A stretch of DNA of 64,000 bases from Lentisphaera profundi (GTDB taxonomy: Bacteria > Verrucomicrobiota > Lentisphaeria > Lentisphaerales > Lentisphaeraceae), in assembly GCF_028728065.1 (NCBI RefSeq), contig NZ_CP117811.1, positions 1,612,001 to 1,676,000 on the forward strand. Direction: 5' to 3'. This document shows positions 43,686 through 53,413 of the stretch, piece after piece. The number at the start of each line of letters is the position of its first letter. The first letter of the stretch is position 1. The translations under genes and the position numbers were made by a program. The notes below the pieces were generated by a model. The model worked only from the letters and a program-made list of their open reading frames with translations. It ran no database searches and was not told the origin of the DNA.

Positions 43686-45484
43686 TGGATTAACTCGCAC
43701 TCACTTAAAACCAGCATATCCAAACCGCGAATCCCCATAGACCAACCTTTAATTTTTACATGCTTACCATGGAGACCTAGATCTTCACTTTCACCCTTAA
43801 AATAACATTCAACAAAACCATCGAGTCGTAGCGTATGCCAATTTTCATCTGTACTAATGGCACTTACCGTACCTGAGATTTCTATGTACGAATCAGCATA
43901 TTTATTAAAGAAGCTCAGTAGATCCATTTGCTTACGATCTTGTAAAACATCCTGAGTTTTCAGAACTTCTATTTCCTTATTTCCTTGTTCACCCCTATAA
44001 ACTTTAGGTATCCAAATATTTTCATTTAAAGGTAATATTTTCTTTGCAATAACTTTTATGCCTTTACTGATTCCGAAACTGGCTGCCTTTGATGAAGGAA
44101 CACAAGATTCAATATCTCTCAATAAAAAATCTTTCTTTTCATCCTCATTAATAAAAAAAATGATATTACTTTTATTTGTTTTTTTCAGCATTCCATAGAA
44201 CTCTTCTCCTGACTTAAGCTTCAAATAATGGCTTATCGTAAAAAATTTACTTTCTACAACTAAGTCTTGACCTTGACTCAAAGTAAGTTCATGATTTTCT
44301 ACAAGATCACTGCCCTTCACGCTGATGGATACAAAGTAACTAGATGGCAATAACTTATCTAATTTTATAAAATGGTTCGATGAATCAATAAACTTACCAT
44401 TCACATTCACTTCACACTCAAGTTCAGGTAAATTAACCCGTAGTGAGCAATACCTCGGATCAAAAATAAATTCCTCATCTAATTCATCCATCTTTAAACT
44501 AATTACCGAATACGATGGCAAACTTAAATTTAAGACTTTATCTACAAGTAATTCTTTTCTAATAAAAGAGGGACTGATACCAAAGACATCGTCCTTAAAT
44601 GACAATTTTGCACCTTCTGGTTTTGTCTGAAAATCAAGATAGGCATCATCTCTCTCAAGCTCAATTTTTATATTCTGAGTAGACGACAAGTTAATAAAGA
44701 TATCTTTTCTATGATATGCCTTTTTGTAACAAGTCACATTATAGAACCCTGGACTTAAGCCTTTTACCTCAAGCGGTACCTTGCCCTTATACTCACCATT
44801 TAATTCGATCCTTACACCAGGAATTTCACTCTCAAAATTAAGACTATACAGCTGTTTTTTAAGTTCTTTTGGTCCTATTTTATCCACAAATGCAACATTA
44901 CCCTTCAATTCTTCACTAGGATCTATAAGTATTAAAACTGGATCGATATCCTCTGCAGGTATAATAGCAAAGATAGCTACACAGAAAAAGATCAACGCTA
45001 GTATTATAAAAATGCTTTCTTTTCGTTTTTTTTCAGGATCATTATTCGCGGAATATTCCGTATCCATTAATTCATTCACATCATTTGGAGTAGACTCACC
45101 ATCGGTCAAGTCATTTGGAGTAGGCTCACCATCGACTAAGTCATCAGCAGGATTAGGATCTAAAACTTTAGGCTCCTCTAAACTCTTAGGCAGCTCTAGA
45201 GACTCCACTAAGCAAAAACTTTCTTTGCCAATACTTATCTTATCACCGATCTGAACTTTACTTGCTTGAAATATTTTTTGTCCATTTAAAAAAACTCCAT
45301 TATGACTCCCCAAATCCTCCAAGAAAATCACGTCATCATGCAGACTCAACTCCATATGACGCCCACTAATTTTAGCATCATTAATAACCAAGGTACAAGT
45401 ATGACTACGCCCTATGGTAATTGAATTTTGTTCAAAATTCAGCTTTTTACCAAGCAAAGAACCTGCAGTAAAAAGAATCCTCAT
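43682..45484 (-). CDS. FHA domain membrane protein with PEGA-like periplasmic part
   Basis: This is a 600-residue protein. Residues 1-95 form a clear FHA domain (SITIGRSHTC, KISGRHMEL, LEDLGSHNGVFLNG). An acidic linker with a 10-residue repeat follows, then one membrane span at about 158-180 (IFIILALIFFCVAIFAII). Outside the membrane are PEGA-like repeats (IPGVRIELNGEYKGKVPLEV, FQTKPEGAKLSF), further beta domains, and an OB-like end (YIEISGTVSAI to HVKIKGWSMG). Its start codon directly follows the stop of the DUF1549/DUF1553 gene. It may carry a phospho-signal across the membrane to that system. Confidence 0.8.
   Translation of the reverse strand: MRILFTAGSLLGKKLNFEQNSITIGRSHTCTLVINDAKISGRHMELSLHDDVIFLEDLGSHNGVFLNGQKIFQASKVQIGDKISIGKESFCLVESLELPKSLEEPKVLDPNPADDLVDGEPTPNDLTDGESTPNDVNELMDTEYSANNDPEKKRKESIFIILALIFFCVAIFAIIPAEDIDPVLILIDPSEELKGNVAFVDKIGPKELKKQLYSLNFESEIPGVRIELNGEYKGKVPLEVKGLSPGFYNVTCYKKAYHRKDIFINLSSTQNIKIELERDDAYLDFQTKPEGAKLSFKDDVFGISPSFIRKELLVDKVLNLSLPSYSVISLKMDELDEEFIFDPRYCSLRVNLPELECEVNVNGKFIDSSNHFIKLDKLLPSSYFVSISVKGSDLVENHELTLSQGQDLVVESKFFTISHYLKLKSGEEFYGMLKKTNKSNIIFFINEDEKKDFLLRDIESCVPSSKAASFGISKGIKVIAKKILPLNENIWIPKVYRGEQGNKEIEVLKTQDVLQDRKQMDLLSFFNKYADSYIEISGTVSAISTDENWHTLRLDGFVECYFKGESEDLGLHGKHVKIKGWSMGIRGLDMLVLSECELIQ
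45081..45140 (-). repeat. 30-bp in-frame tandem repeat in the FHA protein linker
   Basis: Bases 45081-45110 and 45111-45140 are near-identical copies that encode the linker decapeptides LTDGESTPND and LVDGEPTPND. The linker joins the FHA domain to the membrane span, so copy number would change its length. Confidence 0.75.
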
Positions 45485-47155
45485 CTAATACACTCGTATT
45501 TCTGGAGAGTTAAAAATTGCCCAAGTCATTTCAAAAAAACCAGACTCAGGGTAATTAACTTTGGCATCTACTTTATTTTTAAAAAACAGGCGCTCTCGCT
45601 CTGTTGGCAACCTGGTATAATACGTAATAAAGAATTCATTTATAAATAAATTAAAATCTTTTTTCTTCGCTTGCTCGTACCAAAAATTCGCCTTCCCATC
45701 TATAAAATCGAGTGCATCACTATTGCTAGCTAAAAATAAAGCTTGCGATAAACTCCCCCTATAAAAAGCTTCTGAATCTGACAAAGAACTTGGAAAGAGT
45801 TGATCAATATATTTCTCTTTATTTTTCTCTAAGCTATAAAGTGATTGCCAATTTTCATTTTTCGTAAACTTTTTGAATTCATCGTTCATTAAGATGTTTA
45901 GGATTTGCTCTCCTGATAAATGCCGTATTTTCCTACTGGTAAAATAGATAAAACCCTCTTCATCTGACTTCTCCGACGAGGGCAGTTTATAAATATCTGA
46001 TAATAAGAATCGGCGTACTAATACATACAAATCGAACTTATTATCCTCAAACTTTTTAGCAAATATATCAAGTCGTTTTGCATTCTCATGACTCGCACCA
46101 TAAACATCATTTGCGGGCATCACTATTCCACGCCCTATCAACCAATGCGACACCCAATTAGAAGTGGACCTTGAGAAATACTTAGGTTTTTTATATGCCA
46201 TCCACTCAGCTAAGTAATCTCTAGGACTCTTAGTTATATGCAGAGGACGATTTTGACCAAATAGTAAGCGTGGTCTTGCTGTATATTTCTTTTCTTCTAC
46301 TATGTATTCTAGTTTTAAATGCGTGAGTCTTCTCTCTTTTTCAAAGATATATAATTGCGGTGCTACGAGAGATTTTTCTTGACTCATCTCATCCATTTTA
46401 AACTCCATGGATAATTTTTGACCACGACTATCTTCATATGAAATTTCATCATATATATTTTCGCCCTTCTCCTCCATAGAAATCCAATCTAATACATCTT
46501 TATATTCATCTCCTAATGCCTGCTGTGCCTTATAGCTCTTCCCTACTCGTTTCTTAAGATCTTTTAGTTCTTTATCAGTTTTTACATAACGCTTATCCAT
46601 TCCTTCAAAAAAAGTGGCCATGGACCAAAAATTCTTATGAGTTAGTTCTGGATAATATTTATGATCGTGACATTCAGCACAAGCAAGGGTTATGCCCCAA
46701 ATATTTTCCGTAAAGCGCCCTGCCATCATTTTTGAATCTTCTTTACCCGTAAAGAAAAGCACCATCTGGTTTCTAGCTGAAATTCCATCCGCACTTAACA
46801 TATCGCGAATAAATTGGCGAAAGTCCAAATCAGGCTTCACATAAGTTTCTTTTATGTGCTTTTCCAAGCTTCGATAAACTAATGGGTGCTGCTCCCTCTC
46901 TTTTCTTTTGGGTGCGTAGTGATCTACAATTTTTGTCGCCAAATTACTTCTGAATTCATCTGTTTTTAAAAGCTTGTCGACTAAACGCTCATACTGCCCC
47001 TTTCCAATCATATCCTTGGCAGAGTAATACTCACCTAATTCAGGCAAACGATTCTGTGTATCCAAATATAAGCGTCTCACTAAACGATCTGAGCTTTCTA
47101 CTTCTGCTTTTAGACACAAAGTAGTTAACAGCACTAATGTGCAAAATAGCTTCAT
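45485..47155 (-). CDS. DUF1549/DUF1553 protein without PSCyt1 domain
   Basis: This is a 556-residue secreted protein. The start is ATG 47155, which overlaps the DUF1501 stop as ATGA and gives the signal peptide MKLFCTLVLLTTLCLKA; a longer frame to 47191 is rejected. DUF1549 covers residues about 20-200, with RLVRRLYLDTQNRLPELGEY and CxxCH at C159-C162-H163 (CAECHDHKYYPE). The DUF1553-like end starts near DYLAEWMAYKKPKYFSRS and includes SGEQILNIL. It is shorter than the relatives at 3849 and 51154. It is co-transcribed with DUF1501 and FHA genes. Confidence 0.87.
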   Translation of the reverse strand: MKLFCTLVLLTTLCLKAEVESSDRLVRRLYLDTQNRLPELGEYYSAKDMIGKGQYERLVDKLLKTDEFRSNLATKIVDHYAPKRKEREQHPLVYRSLEKHIKETYVKPDLDFRQFIRDMLSADGISARNQMVLFFTGKEDSKMMAGRFTENIWGITLACAECHDHKYYPELTHKNFWSMATFFEGMDKRYVKTDKELKDLKKRVGKSYKAQQALGDEYKDVLDWISMEEKGENIYDEISYEDSRGQKLSMEFKMDEMSQEKSLVAPQLYIFEKERRLTHLKLEYIVEEKKYTARPRLLFGQNRPLHITKSPRDYLAEWMAYKKPKYFSRSTSNWVSHWLIGRGIVMPANDVYGASHENAKRLDIFAKKFEDNKFDLYVLVRRFLLSDIYKLPSSEKSDEEGFIYFTSRKIRHLSGEQILNILMNDEFKKFTKNENWQSLYSLEKNKEKYIDQLFPSSLSDSEAFYRGSLSQALFLASNSDALDFIDGKANFWYEQAKKKDFNLFINEFFITYYTRLPTERERLFFKNKVDAKVNYPESGFFEMTWAIFNSPEIRVY

Positions 47156-48366
47156 GACAAAAGCTCTGCAATTCCTGATTTGGAGGGACATAGATCTAAA
47201 GGCCTTCCACTTTTATGCATATAGGGATCATTTGGGTTAAAACCAAGATACCTAAAAATTGAGTAACTTAATTCTCCCATACTAACAGCTCCTGCTAAAC
47301 TCATTCCATCCTTAGAACTACGGCCTATATGTTGACCCGATAAGCCTCCTCCTATTAATAAAACGGGCGTATTCATTGGATAGTGATCTCTGCCCCCATT
47401 TTCATTAATTCGCGGTGTACGACCAAAATCCCCCGCCACCATAATTAAAGTTGAGTCTAATAAGTCCATCACTTCTAATTCTTTGATCAATTGACACATA
47501 CCCTGATTCATGGGCTCACACAGATTTTGACATCTCTGAGTATTATTTTGGTGGGTATCCCAACCGCCATATGAAATCTCTACTGAAGGCACGCCTGCTT
47601 GTATTAAACGACGGGCCTGTAAAAAACTTTTACCTATTCCCTTCCCGTACATCTCCAAACTTTTAGGACTTTCATTATCTAAATCAAAAACTTTATTTGA
47701 AATGCCTAAATTTAACTGTGTAGCTTTGCGCCCATAGCGTAATTCTTCTTGTATCTGTTCAATTTGCTGACTTGCAGAATGCTTCATATACTCATCTCTC
47801 AAAGATTCAGATCTAAGTAAACGCTCTCTCCAGTCGGCATCCACCTTAAGCTTATTCTGTCCTGGCTTAATACTATAGGGACTATAATCATTATCTAAAA
47901 AACCCGCTGACAAGGCTCCTCCTAAAGAAACTACCTTTGGTAAATCAGATTCTTTATCGGCAGCTAAGGCCCAGGCGGCTGTCGAGCAAATACCTGGCTG
48001 AATTTGTGCGGGATTGGGCAAAAAACCTCCTGTCCCTACATAATACCTTCCTAATTCATGTGCCCCTACTCGAGAACTGGTATGCACCAAAGCCATATGT
48101 TGAGAAAAGTCTGCTAAACCCGCAAAATGATCCGCGAAATAAAGGTCTTTAATTTGTGTTTTAGCCCCTTTCAAGCCTCCACCATTGACATGATTCGGCT
48201 TGGCATCAAAAGTATCCATTTGCGAGGGGCCACCACGTAAATTAATATAAATAAAATGACGAACTTTAGGACGTTTCTTTATAGCTGCATTGCCCCTATT
48301 AGGAAATAACAAGCTAGATAGCGCTAAGCTACCACCTCGTAAGAAGTTTCGTCGATTTGTATACAT
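47152..48366 (-). CDS. DUF1501 protein with Tat signal
   Basis: This is a 404-residue DUF1501 protein. MYTNRRNFLRGGSLALSS is a twin-arginine signal. Family landmarks are FIYINLRGGPSQMDTFDAKP, VEISYGGWDTHQNN, MVAGDFGRTPRIN and GRDHYPMNTPVLL. Unlike the other two loci in the window, here the DUF1501 gene comes first and the DUF1549/DUF1553 gene follows with a four-base overlap. The unit continues into an FHA membrane protein. Confidence 0.9.
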   Translation of the reverse strand: MYTNRRNFLRGGSLALSSLLFPNRGNAAIKKRPKVRHFIYINLRGGPSQMDTFDAKPNHVNGGGLKGAKTQIKDLYFADHFAGLADFSQHMALVHTSSRVGAHELGRYYVGTGGFLPNPAQIQPGICSTAAWALAADKESDLPKVVSLGGALSAGFLDNDYSPYSIKPGQNKLKVDADWRERLLRSESLRDEYMKHSASQQIEQIQEELRYGRKATQLNLGISNKVFDLDNESPKSLEMYGKGIGKSFLQARRLIQAGVPSVEISYGGWDTHQNNTQRCQNLCEPMNQGMCQLIKELEVMDLLDSTLIMVAGDFGRTPRINENGGRDHYPMNTPVLLIGGGLSGQHIGRSSKDGMSLAGAVSMGELSYSIFRYLGFNPNDPYMHKSGRPLDLCPSKSGIAELLS

Positions 48367-48615
48367 GAGTACATCAGCCTTAAGTTAATAATTTGTTTCC
48401 AATTATTAAAACGACAAAAGCTATGAATTATTGTGACTAGATCAGAAGTATTCTGAATCCCGGAGTAACTTTAGAAGAACTAGGTAGAGATTTTGTTAAC
48501 TGAACTCTATAACTTTTCACCAGTATACCTAAAGCTCTTTCGAAAAATCATACGTTAATGAAGGCTAGGTATCAAGATAATTGACAAAAATGTAACTTAC
48601 TCATTCAGGGGTCTA

Positions 48616-49605
48616 TTAAACTTCTTGCTCTTCCTTGGCCTCAGCTGCTAAAGCTTCAGCATGTAGCATTGTTATATCGTTGTATAGCTCATCATAGGTC
48701 TGGTAACGATCTTCCATTTCATGCGCAATCAAGTTATCTATTAGAATACATAAGCTTTCAGGAAGGTAATCATTGAGTTCCTGAATGGGATAACGATAAG
48801 GGTGCATATGCCCTTCTACGATCTCTTCATTCGGACCATCAAAATAGTTCTGTCCATTTACGACATAATAAAAAACCATTCCTAATGCATACATATCTGA
48901 GCGTTCATCTTCAGCTATCCCCTTAATGCGTTCAGGTGGAATATAAGATGGTGATCCAATCAGATTATCATCATCGATCTCTTGCTGCTCTTTATGAATA
49001 GCAAGGCCGAAATCTACTAAAGTAAGGTTTGCACCACGTACAATGACGTTCTGAGGCTTTAAATCTCGATAAATAAATCCCATATTTGCCATATATCGTA
49101 AAGCGTCCACTAACTGCATCATCCACGAATAAAGTTCAACTTCGGAAAATTCAAAACCTTTAGCTATTTGTTCCAAAGTATAGCCAGGTACATAGTCCAT
49201 TAATAAAAATGCACTTCCACTTTTATAGCCAAAGCGATAGGCTTTAGCAATATGTGGATGCTCGAAACTCATTACAACGTCACCTTCATAAAGTAAACTT
49301 TGAAAGCGAAAGTCACATTCATCTGTATATTCAGAAAGTTTTATAGCATATAACTTAGAGTCTTCATACTTCTGGGCCATATACACACGACCCATCCCGC
49401 CTTCACCTGTAACAGAATATAACCAAAATTCAGTGATTCGCATTGGCATGAAAACATTCTCGCCGCAGTTCTGGCATTCATATTCTTGCAAAGGTTCGTA
49501 ACCTTCCATGTCACACCATTCATGACATTTCATGCACTTGGCTAAGCCATCTTCAAAGCGTTTAAGCTCATTATCTGATAGGGCTGTAGTTCTGTAACCT
49601 TCCAT
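48616..49605 (-). CDS. Zinc-ribbon Ser/Thr protein kinase
   Basis: This is a 329-residue cytoplasmic kinase. The zinc ribbon has C24, C27, C44 and C47. The Hanks-type kinase domain is at about 60-315 with all key residues: G-loop GEGGMGRVY (67-75), K89 in YAIKL, D181 in YRDLKPQN, D198 in DFG, IPPERI, and SDMYALGMVFYYVVNG. There is no membrane span. A short Ala/Glu-rich tail ends the protein. It lies 250 bases upstream of, and in the same direction as, the DUF1501-FHA operon, so FHA proteins nearby are natural targets. The ribbon spacing matches the pseudokinase at 26418. Confidence 0.92.
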   Translation of the reverse strand: MEGYRTTALSDNELKRFEDGLAKCMKCHEWCDMEGYEPLQEYECQNCGENVFMPMRITEFWLYSVTGEGGMGRVYMAQKYEDSKLYAIKLSEYTDECDFRFQSLLYEGDVVMSFEHPHIAKAYRFGYKSGSAFLLMDYVPGYTLEQIAKGFEFSEVELYSWMMQLVDALRYMANMGFIYRDLKPQNVIVRGANLTLVDFGLAIHKEQQEIDDDNLIGSPSYIPPERIKGIAEDERSDMYALGMVFYYVVNGQNYFDGPNEEIVEGHMHPYRYPIQELNDYLPESLCILIDNLIAHEMEDRYQTYDELYNDITMLHAEALAAEAKEEQEV

Positions 49606-49951
49606 AAATCACTTCTTTCTTAGTTTATTGAATTTGGGAGCCATTAATCTAAAGGCATATAATTTTATTTCTATAGTCACTCTCACCAAGAGCTAAGTCT
49701 AAATAAGATTTTATTCTGCATTTTAATAAAAAATTCCGACTTTTATCCAAAAACCCTACAGTAATTCACTTTTATCAGGGCTCCTAAATTAAGATAACTC
49801 AAATAAAATACAGCAATGTATATATATGATTGCTCTTTTTTAATCAATAATTCAAATAGTTTACCCTTTTAGGGCTAGTACTTTTATTGTGATTTTAATT
49901 TTGGCGCACTAAATTGATTACATATCTAAACATGAAACCCCAGGTACCGAC
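49606..49951. other. Intergenic region, nothing recognised
   Basis: These 346 AT-rich bases separate the divergent kinase and lipoprotein genes and must hold both promoters. I see no convincing -10/-35 pair, hairpin with T-run, RNA gene or small gene. Confidence 0.6.
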
Positions 49952-50989
49952 GTGAAACTCCAAACATCCTTAGTCCTTATTTTACTTTTATCCTTTTGCA
50001 GCTGTGATTCCGAACAAGTTCAAAAATTAAAAGATAAAGTCAAGCAGACCACTGGATCTGCTACTTCTGAAGCAGTTAATGAAACGACTGAAAAAAACTT
50101 ATTCAATCAAGACGAAGCCATAAAGTATATTTCATCTCAAATGCCCGTCATTGTAAGCCCGGGTAAATTTGAATTCACTTCTGAAGAACTTGAGAATGAA
50201 AAATATGGTAAATATCTTCAGATCCAATACCTCACAGAAGTGAGTTATAATGATGATTACTACAACGTCGATAAATCAGTTTCATTCACCCAAATCCTTA
50301 AAGAAAAAAATTGGACAAATGAATTTGCTCAATTGAAAAAAAGTCCATATACTTTCTACAAAAAAGTAGCGGTGAAAGATGAAACTACCGCTATCCAAGG
50401 ATCTCTAATCTACAGAAAAAGTGGCGAAAAAATGGTTTTCAAAGACCACAAGCTTGAACGAGGACACATCATCCAAGGTAAACTTAAAGAAAAATTTACT
50501 AAGTCCTACCTCTTAGTAGGCTCGCAAGAAGCTGACATTGCCATCGACACATTCATGCAAAACTTTCTCATTGCTAAAAAACAAAAAACCAATGTTCTAG
50601 CGGCAGTAAAACCAAACAAAGTATTCAAAGGAACACTCACCCTGACTCCTGAGCTCAAAAAGAACATCACTCTTACCATGGGCAAGCAGCATGAACTCTT
50701 AAAATCATCTGAAGCTTTAATTACCTTTGACGAAAACCCAAACTTAAAAATAGTACTTAAAGGTACTTATCTAACCGAAATTCGCCCGGCGAATAGAAGC
50801 AATCTCAATTACAAAGTCGATTCAGTAGAACTCTATAGCTCACCCACAGATCCATTCTTTCAAAAGATCCGTCCTTACATACAAAGAGAATACTTTACTA
50901 TATTTTTAGCTGCAAGCGGAAATTTATCCGGCATGTCTAAAAATTTAAAAATAGACATCAGACCTTTTAATAACGTCATCAAAAAATAA
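49952..50989 (+). CDS. Hypothetical lipoprotein
   Basis: This is a 345-residue protein starting at GTG. The signal peptide ends in a lipobox-like LSFCSC, with C16 or C18 lipidated, followed by a Lys/Thr-rich linker (VQKLKDKVKQTTGSATSEAV). The rest is mostly beta-rich with many Lys residues and no Cys; two segments around FKGTLTLTPELKKNIT and LKIVLKGTYLTEIRP stand out. I recognise no family. It lies upstream of the third DUF1549/DUF1501 pair but is set apart by a hairpin. Confidence 0.65.
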   Translation: MKLQTSLVLILLLSFCSCDSEQVQKLKDKVKQTTGSATSEAVNETTEKNLFNQDEAIKYISSQMPVIVSPGKFEFTSEELENEKYGKYLQIQYLTEVSYNDDYYNVDKSVSFTQILKEKNWTNEFAQLKKSPYTFYKKVAVKDETTAIQGSLIYRKSGEKMVFKDHKLERGHIIQGKLKEKFTKSYLLVGSQEADIAIDTFMQNFLIAKKQKTNVLAAVKPNKVFKGTLTLTPELKKNITLTMGKQHELLKSSEALITFDENPNLKIVLKGTYLTEIRPANRSNLNYKVDSVELYSSPTDPFFQKIRPYIQREYFTIFLAASGNLSGMSKNLKIDIRPFNNVIKK

Positions 50990-51007
50990 CTGTCAAAATC
51001 ATTAAGT

Positions 51008-51035
51008 GCGATAGCTTATATACTTAAGCTATCGC
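51008..51035. terminator. 11-bp perfect hairpin after the lipoprotein gene
   Basis: GCGATAGCTTA (51008-51018) pairs perfectly with TAAGCTATCGC (51025-51035) across a six-base loop. It begins about 20 bases past the stop. No T-run follows, so it may be a terminator, a transcript-stabilising hairpin or a binding site. Confidence 0.55.
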
Positions 51036-51153
51036 TAGTGAACTAAAAACTCATTGCATCCAAAGATTTTCCATAAAAAAATCAGCATTTAAGAAACAAC
51101 TGTAAGATGACACATAAGGTCTACGTAAACTCTTCAAACGGAGACTTTGATTT

Positions 51154-53403
51154 ATGAAACTCATTCTAACTTTACTGCTTTTTACTACATATATACATTC
51201 TGCGCCTCATCCCGATGAAGCTGTGGCTAAAATAAATAGTTTGATTAGCTCTCAATTAGAAGGTAGCTTAAATAAAAAATCTAGTGATTCCACTTTTGTA
51301 CGAAGGATCTACCTCGACATAATTGGACGTATTCCTTCTATTGAAGAAAGTTCAGCTTTCATTGCAGATAAAAATACCAATAAGCGCTCATCCCTCATCA
51401 AGAATTTACTGATGTCAGAAGCTTACGTATCTAACAACTTCAACTTCTGGGCCGATATACTGCGCATCACCAAGGATGGCGGAGGCAATTTGACGGTCAT
51501 GACCGCCGCTTATAGTGAATGGATCAAAAAAGCCCTGCGTCAAAATATGCGCTATGACGATATGGTTTATCAATTATTATCAAGTGATGGCCCTGTATGG
51601 GAAAATGGTGCAGCCTCATACTATTTACGTGACTCAGGAATGCCCCTAGATAATACTGCCAATACCATTCGAGTTTTTCTCGGCACACGAATTGAATGTG
51701 CCCAATGCCATGATCACCCTTTTGATGACTGGACACAAATGGACTTTTATCAGACTGCCGCTTTCACATATGGCTATAAAGGTGGCGCTTTTCCAAATCA
51801 AAAATCATCAAATTTGACCAGCCTAAAAAAACATATCAGTCAAATGAATAAAAAGAAGTTCACACAAGCCACTGGCAATAAATTCATACGCTCCGTCACT
51901 AATGAACAACAGTTAGATAAATTCTTAAAAAACCCAAGAAGCGAGAAAGAAATAAAACGCAGTGGCCTCTCTAAAGAGCAATATATTAAACTCGCTCGCA
52001 AAGGTATGGAAGCCGTAAAAGACACGCGCATCATACAGAGCTCAAGTAAAGATACCATAGACTCCTTATTTGGAAAAATGCGTAATACTTCACTACAGTT
52101 TAATGAAAAAACCTTACAACTCCCCCACGATTATAAATATGATGATGCCAAACCCAAAGATGCGGTTCAACCCTCCTCTATGTTTGGCAATAAAATCACT
52201 ATCAAAGAAGGTGAAACCAGAAGAGAAGCTTTTGCTAAATGGTTAACTTCACCAGAAAATCCGACTTTCACCAGAGTCATTGCCAACCGTATGTGGGAAA
52301 AAGCTTTTGGCGTTGCGGTTTTTTCTCCCGTCGACGAAATAAATGATTTTACCAATATACGAAATAAAGAAATGGTCGATTATCTCGAAAAATTAATGCT
52401 TGATTTAGATTATAACCTCAAAGCTTTCCAGTATATCATCTACAATACCGATGCTTACCAAGCTCAGGTAAGTCCCGTTCAAATTAACACCAAAGACCCC
52501 TACGACTTCAAAGGCCCTGTTTTACGCCGAATGAGTGCTGAACAACTTTGGGATTCACTCGTGACTCTCTCAATTGAAAACCCAGACCTTTACAAATATA
52601 GCTCAAAAACTGATGAAGCTTTAGTGAAAAGTATCCGCAATAAGTTTGATCATATATCGAATATGGATACAGATCTTTTTGTTTCAAAAATCATGTCGAT
52701 TGCTGAGTATACAGCTAAGCAACAACCCGAAATAAACCGTCTAAGGAAGCTAGCTCTTCAAGCGCGTAAAGATCAAGATATCACCACCATGAAAAAGTAC
52801 AGTAAAGAACTTAAAGAAATCACCAACAGCATTTCCTTGAAAACTCAAAAAACCTTAAGCGTGACCAGTAGTGGGGCCATGGATATGAATATGATGCAGA
52901 GCATGAATTACAAAGCTAAAAAAGTCGCTAACCAAATACAAATCACCTCCGCTAAAACAGATCCCAACATGAGTAAATCTCAGCAAAAAGAAGAAAAAAA
53001 ACAGTTCTCCACATTTAAAAAAATGGTCAGTAATTTTTATCGTGCCTCTGAATTATCCTCCCCTTCACCTCGTGGACACTTCCTACGTGATTTTGGTCAA
53101 TCTGACCGCCTGAGTATTCAGAATGCCAACTCTTCTCCATCTATTACACAGGCTCTCAATTTAATGAATGGAAAAATGTTTAAAATCCTCAGCAACCCCC
53201 ACTCACTACTAGGCCAAAAATTACACGCTAGTAAAAGTTCCCCGGAAAGCTTCGAAATTATTTACCAAGCCTTCTATAGCCGTAAACCCACAAGTGATGA
53301 ATGGGCAGTTCTAGCTCAAGAAAGTAAAACTAGTAAGAGTAAAGCGACCAGTAATATTCTATGGGCACTCTTAAACTCTAAACAATTCACTTTCATTCAA
53401 TAA
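51154..53403 (+). CDS. DUF1549-DUF1553 protein
   Basis: This is a 749-residue secreted protein with signal peptide 1-16. DUF1549 covers about 20-230, with FVRRIYLDIIGRIPSIEESS and CxxCH at C182-C185-H186 (CAQCHDHPFDDW). DUF1553 covers about 345-740, with RREAFAKWLTSPENPTFTRV, ANRMWEKAFGV and QALNLMNG. Between the two lies a Lys-rich insert, and residues about 500-615 form a helical segment with Met-rich stretches (AMDMNMMQSM). It has no PSCyt1 domain. The next gene, a DUF1501 protein, starts 10 bases on after AAGGAG. Confidence 0.9.
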   Translation: MKLILTLLLFTTYIHSAPHPDEAVAKINSLISSQLEGSLNKKSSDSTFVRRIYLDIIGRIPSIEESSAFIADKNTNKRSSLIKNLLMSEAYVSNNFNFWADILRITKDGGGNLTVMTAAYSEWIKKALRQNMRYDDMVYQLLSSDGPVWENGAASYYLRDSGMPLDNTANTIRVFLGTRIECAQCHDHPFDDWTQMDFYQTAAFTYGYKGGAFPNQKSSNLTSLKKHISQMNKKKFTQATGNKFIRSVTNEQQLDKFLKNPRSEKEIKRSGLSKEQYIKLARKGMEAVKDTRIIQSSSKDTIDSLFGKMRNTSLQFNEKTLQLPHDYKYDDAKPKDAVQPSSMFGNKITIKEGETRREAFAKWLTSPENPTFTRVIANRMWEKAFGVAVFSPVDEINDFTNIRNKEMVDYLEKLMLDLDYNLKAFQYIIYNTDAYQAQVSPVQINTKDPYDFKGPVLRRMSAEQLWDSLVTLSIENPDLYKYSSKTDEALVKSIRNKFDHISNMDTDLFVSKIMSIAEYTAKQQPEINRLRKLALQARKDQDITTMKKYSKELKEITNSISLKTQKTLSVTSSGAMDMNMMQSMNYKAKKVANQIQITSAKTDPNMSKSQQKEEKKQFSTFKKMVSNFYRASELSSPSPRGHFLRDFGQSDRLSIQNANSSPSITQALNLMNGKMFKILSNPHSLLGQKLHASKSSPESFEIIYQAFYSRKPTSDEWAVLAQESKTSKSKATSNILWALLNSKQFTFIQ

Positions 53404-53413
53404 GGAGTCAAAT

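Noticed and set aside
44781-45254. 157-codon plus-strand frame opposite the FHA membrane protein
   Set aside because: It mirrors the Ser/Asp-rich coding of the real gene, and the FHA motifs on the minus strand are unambiguous.
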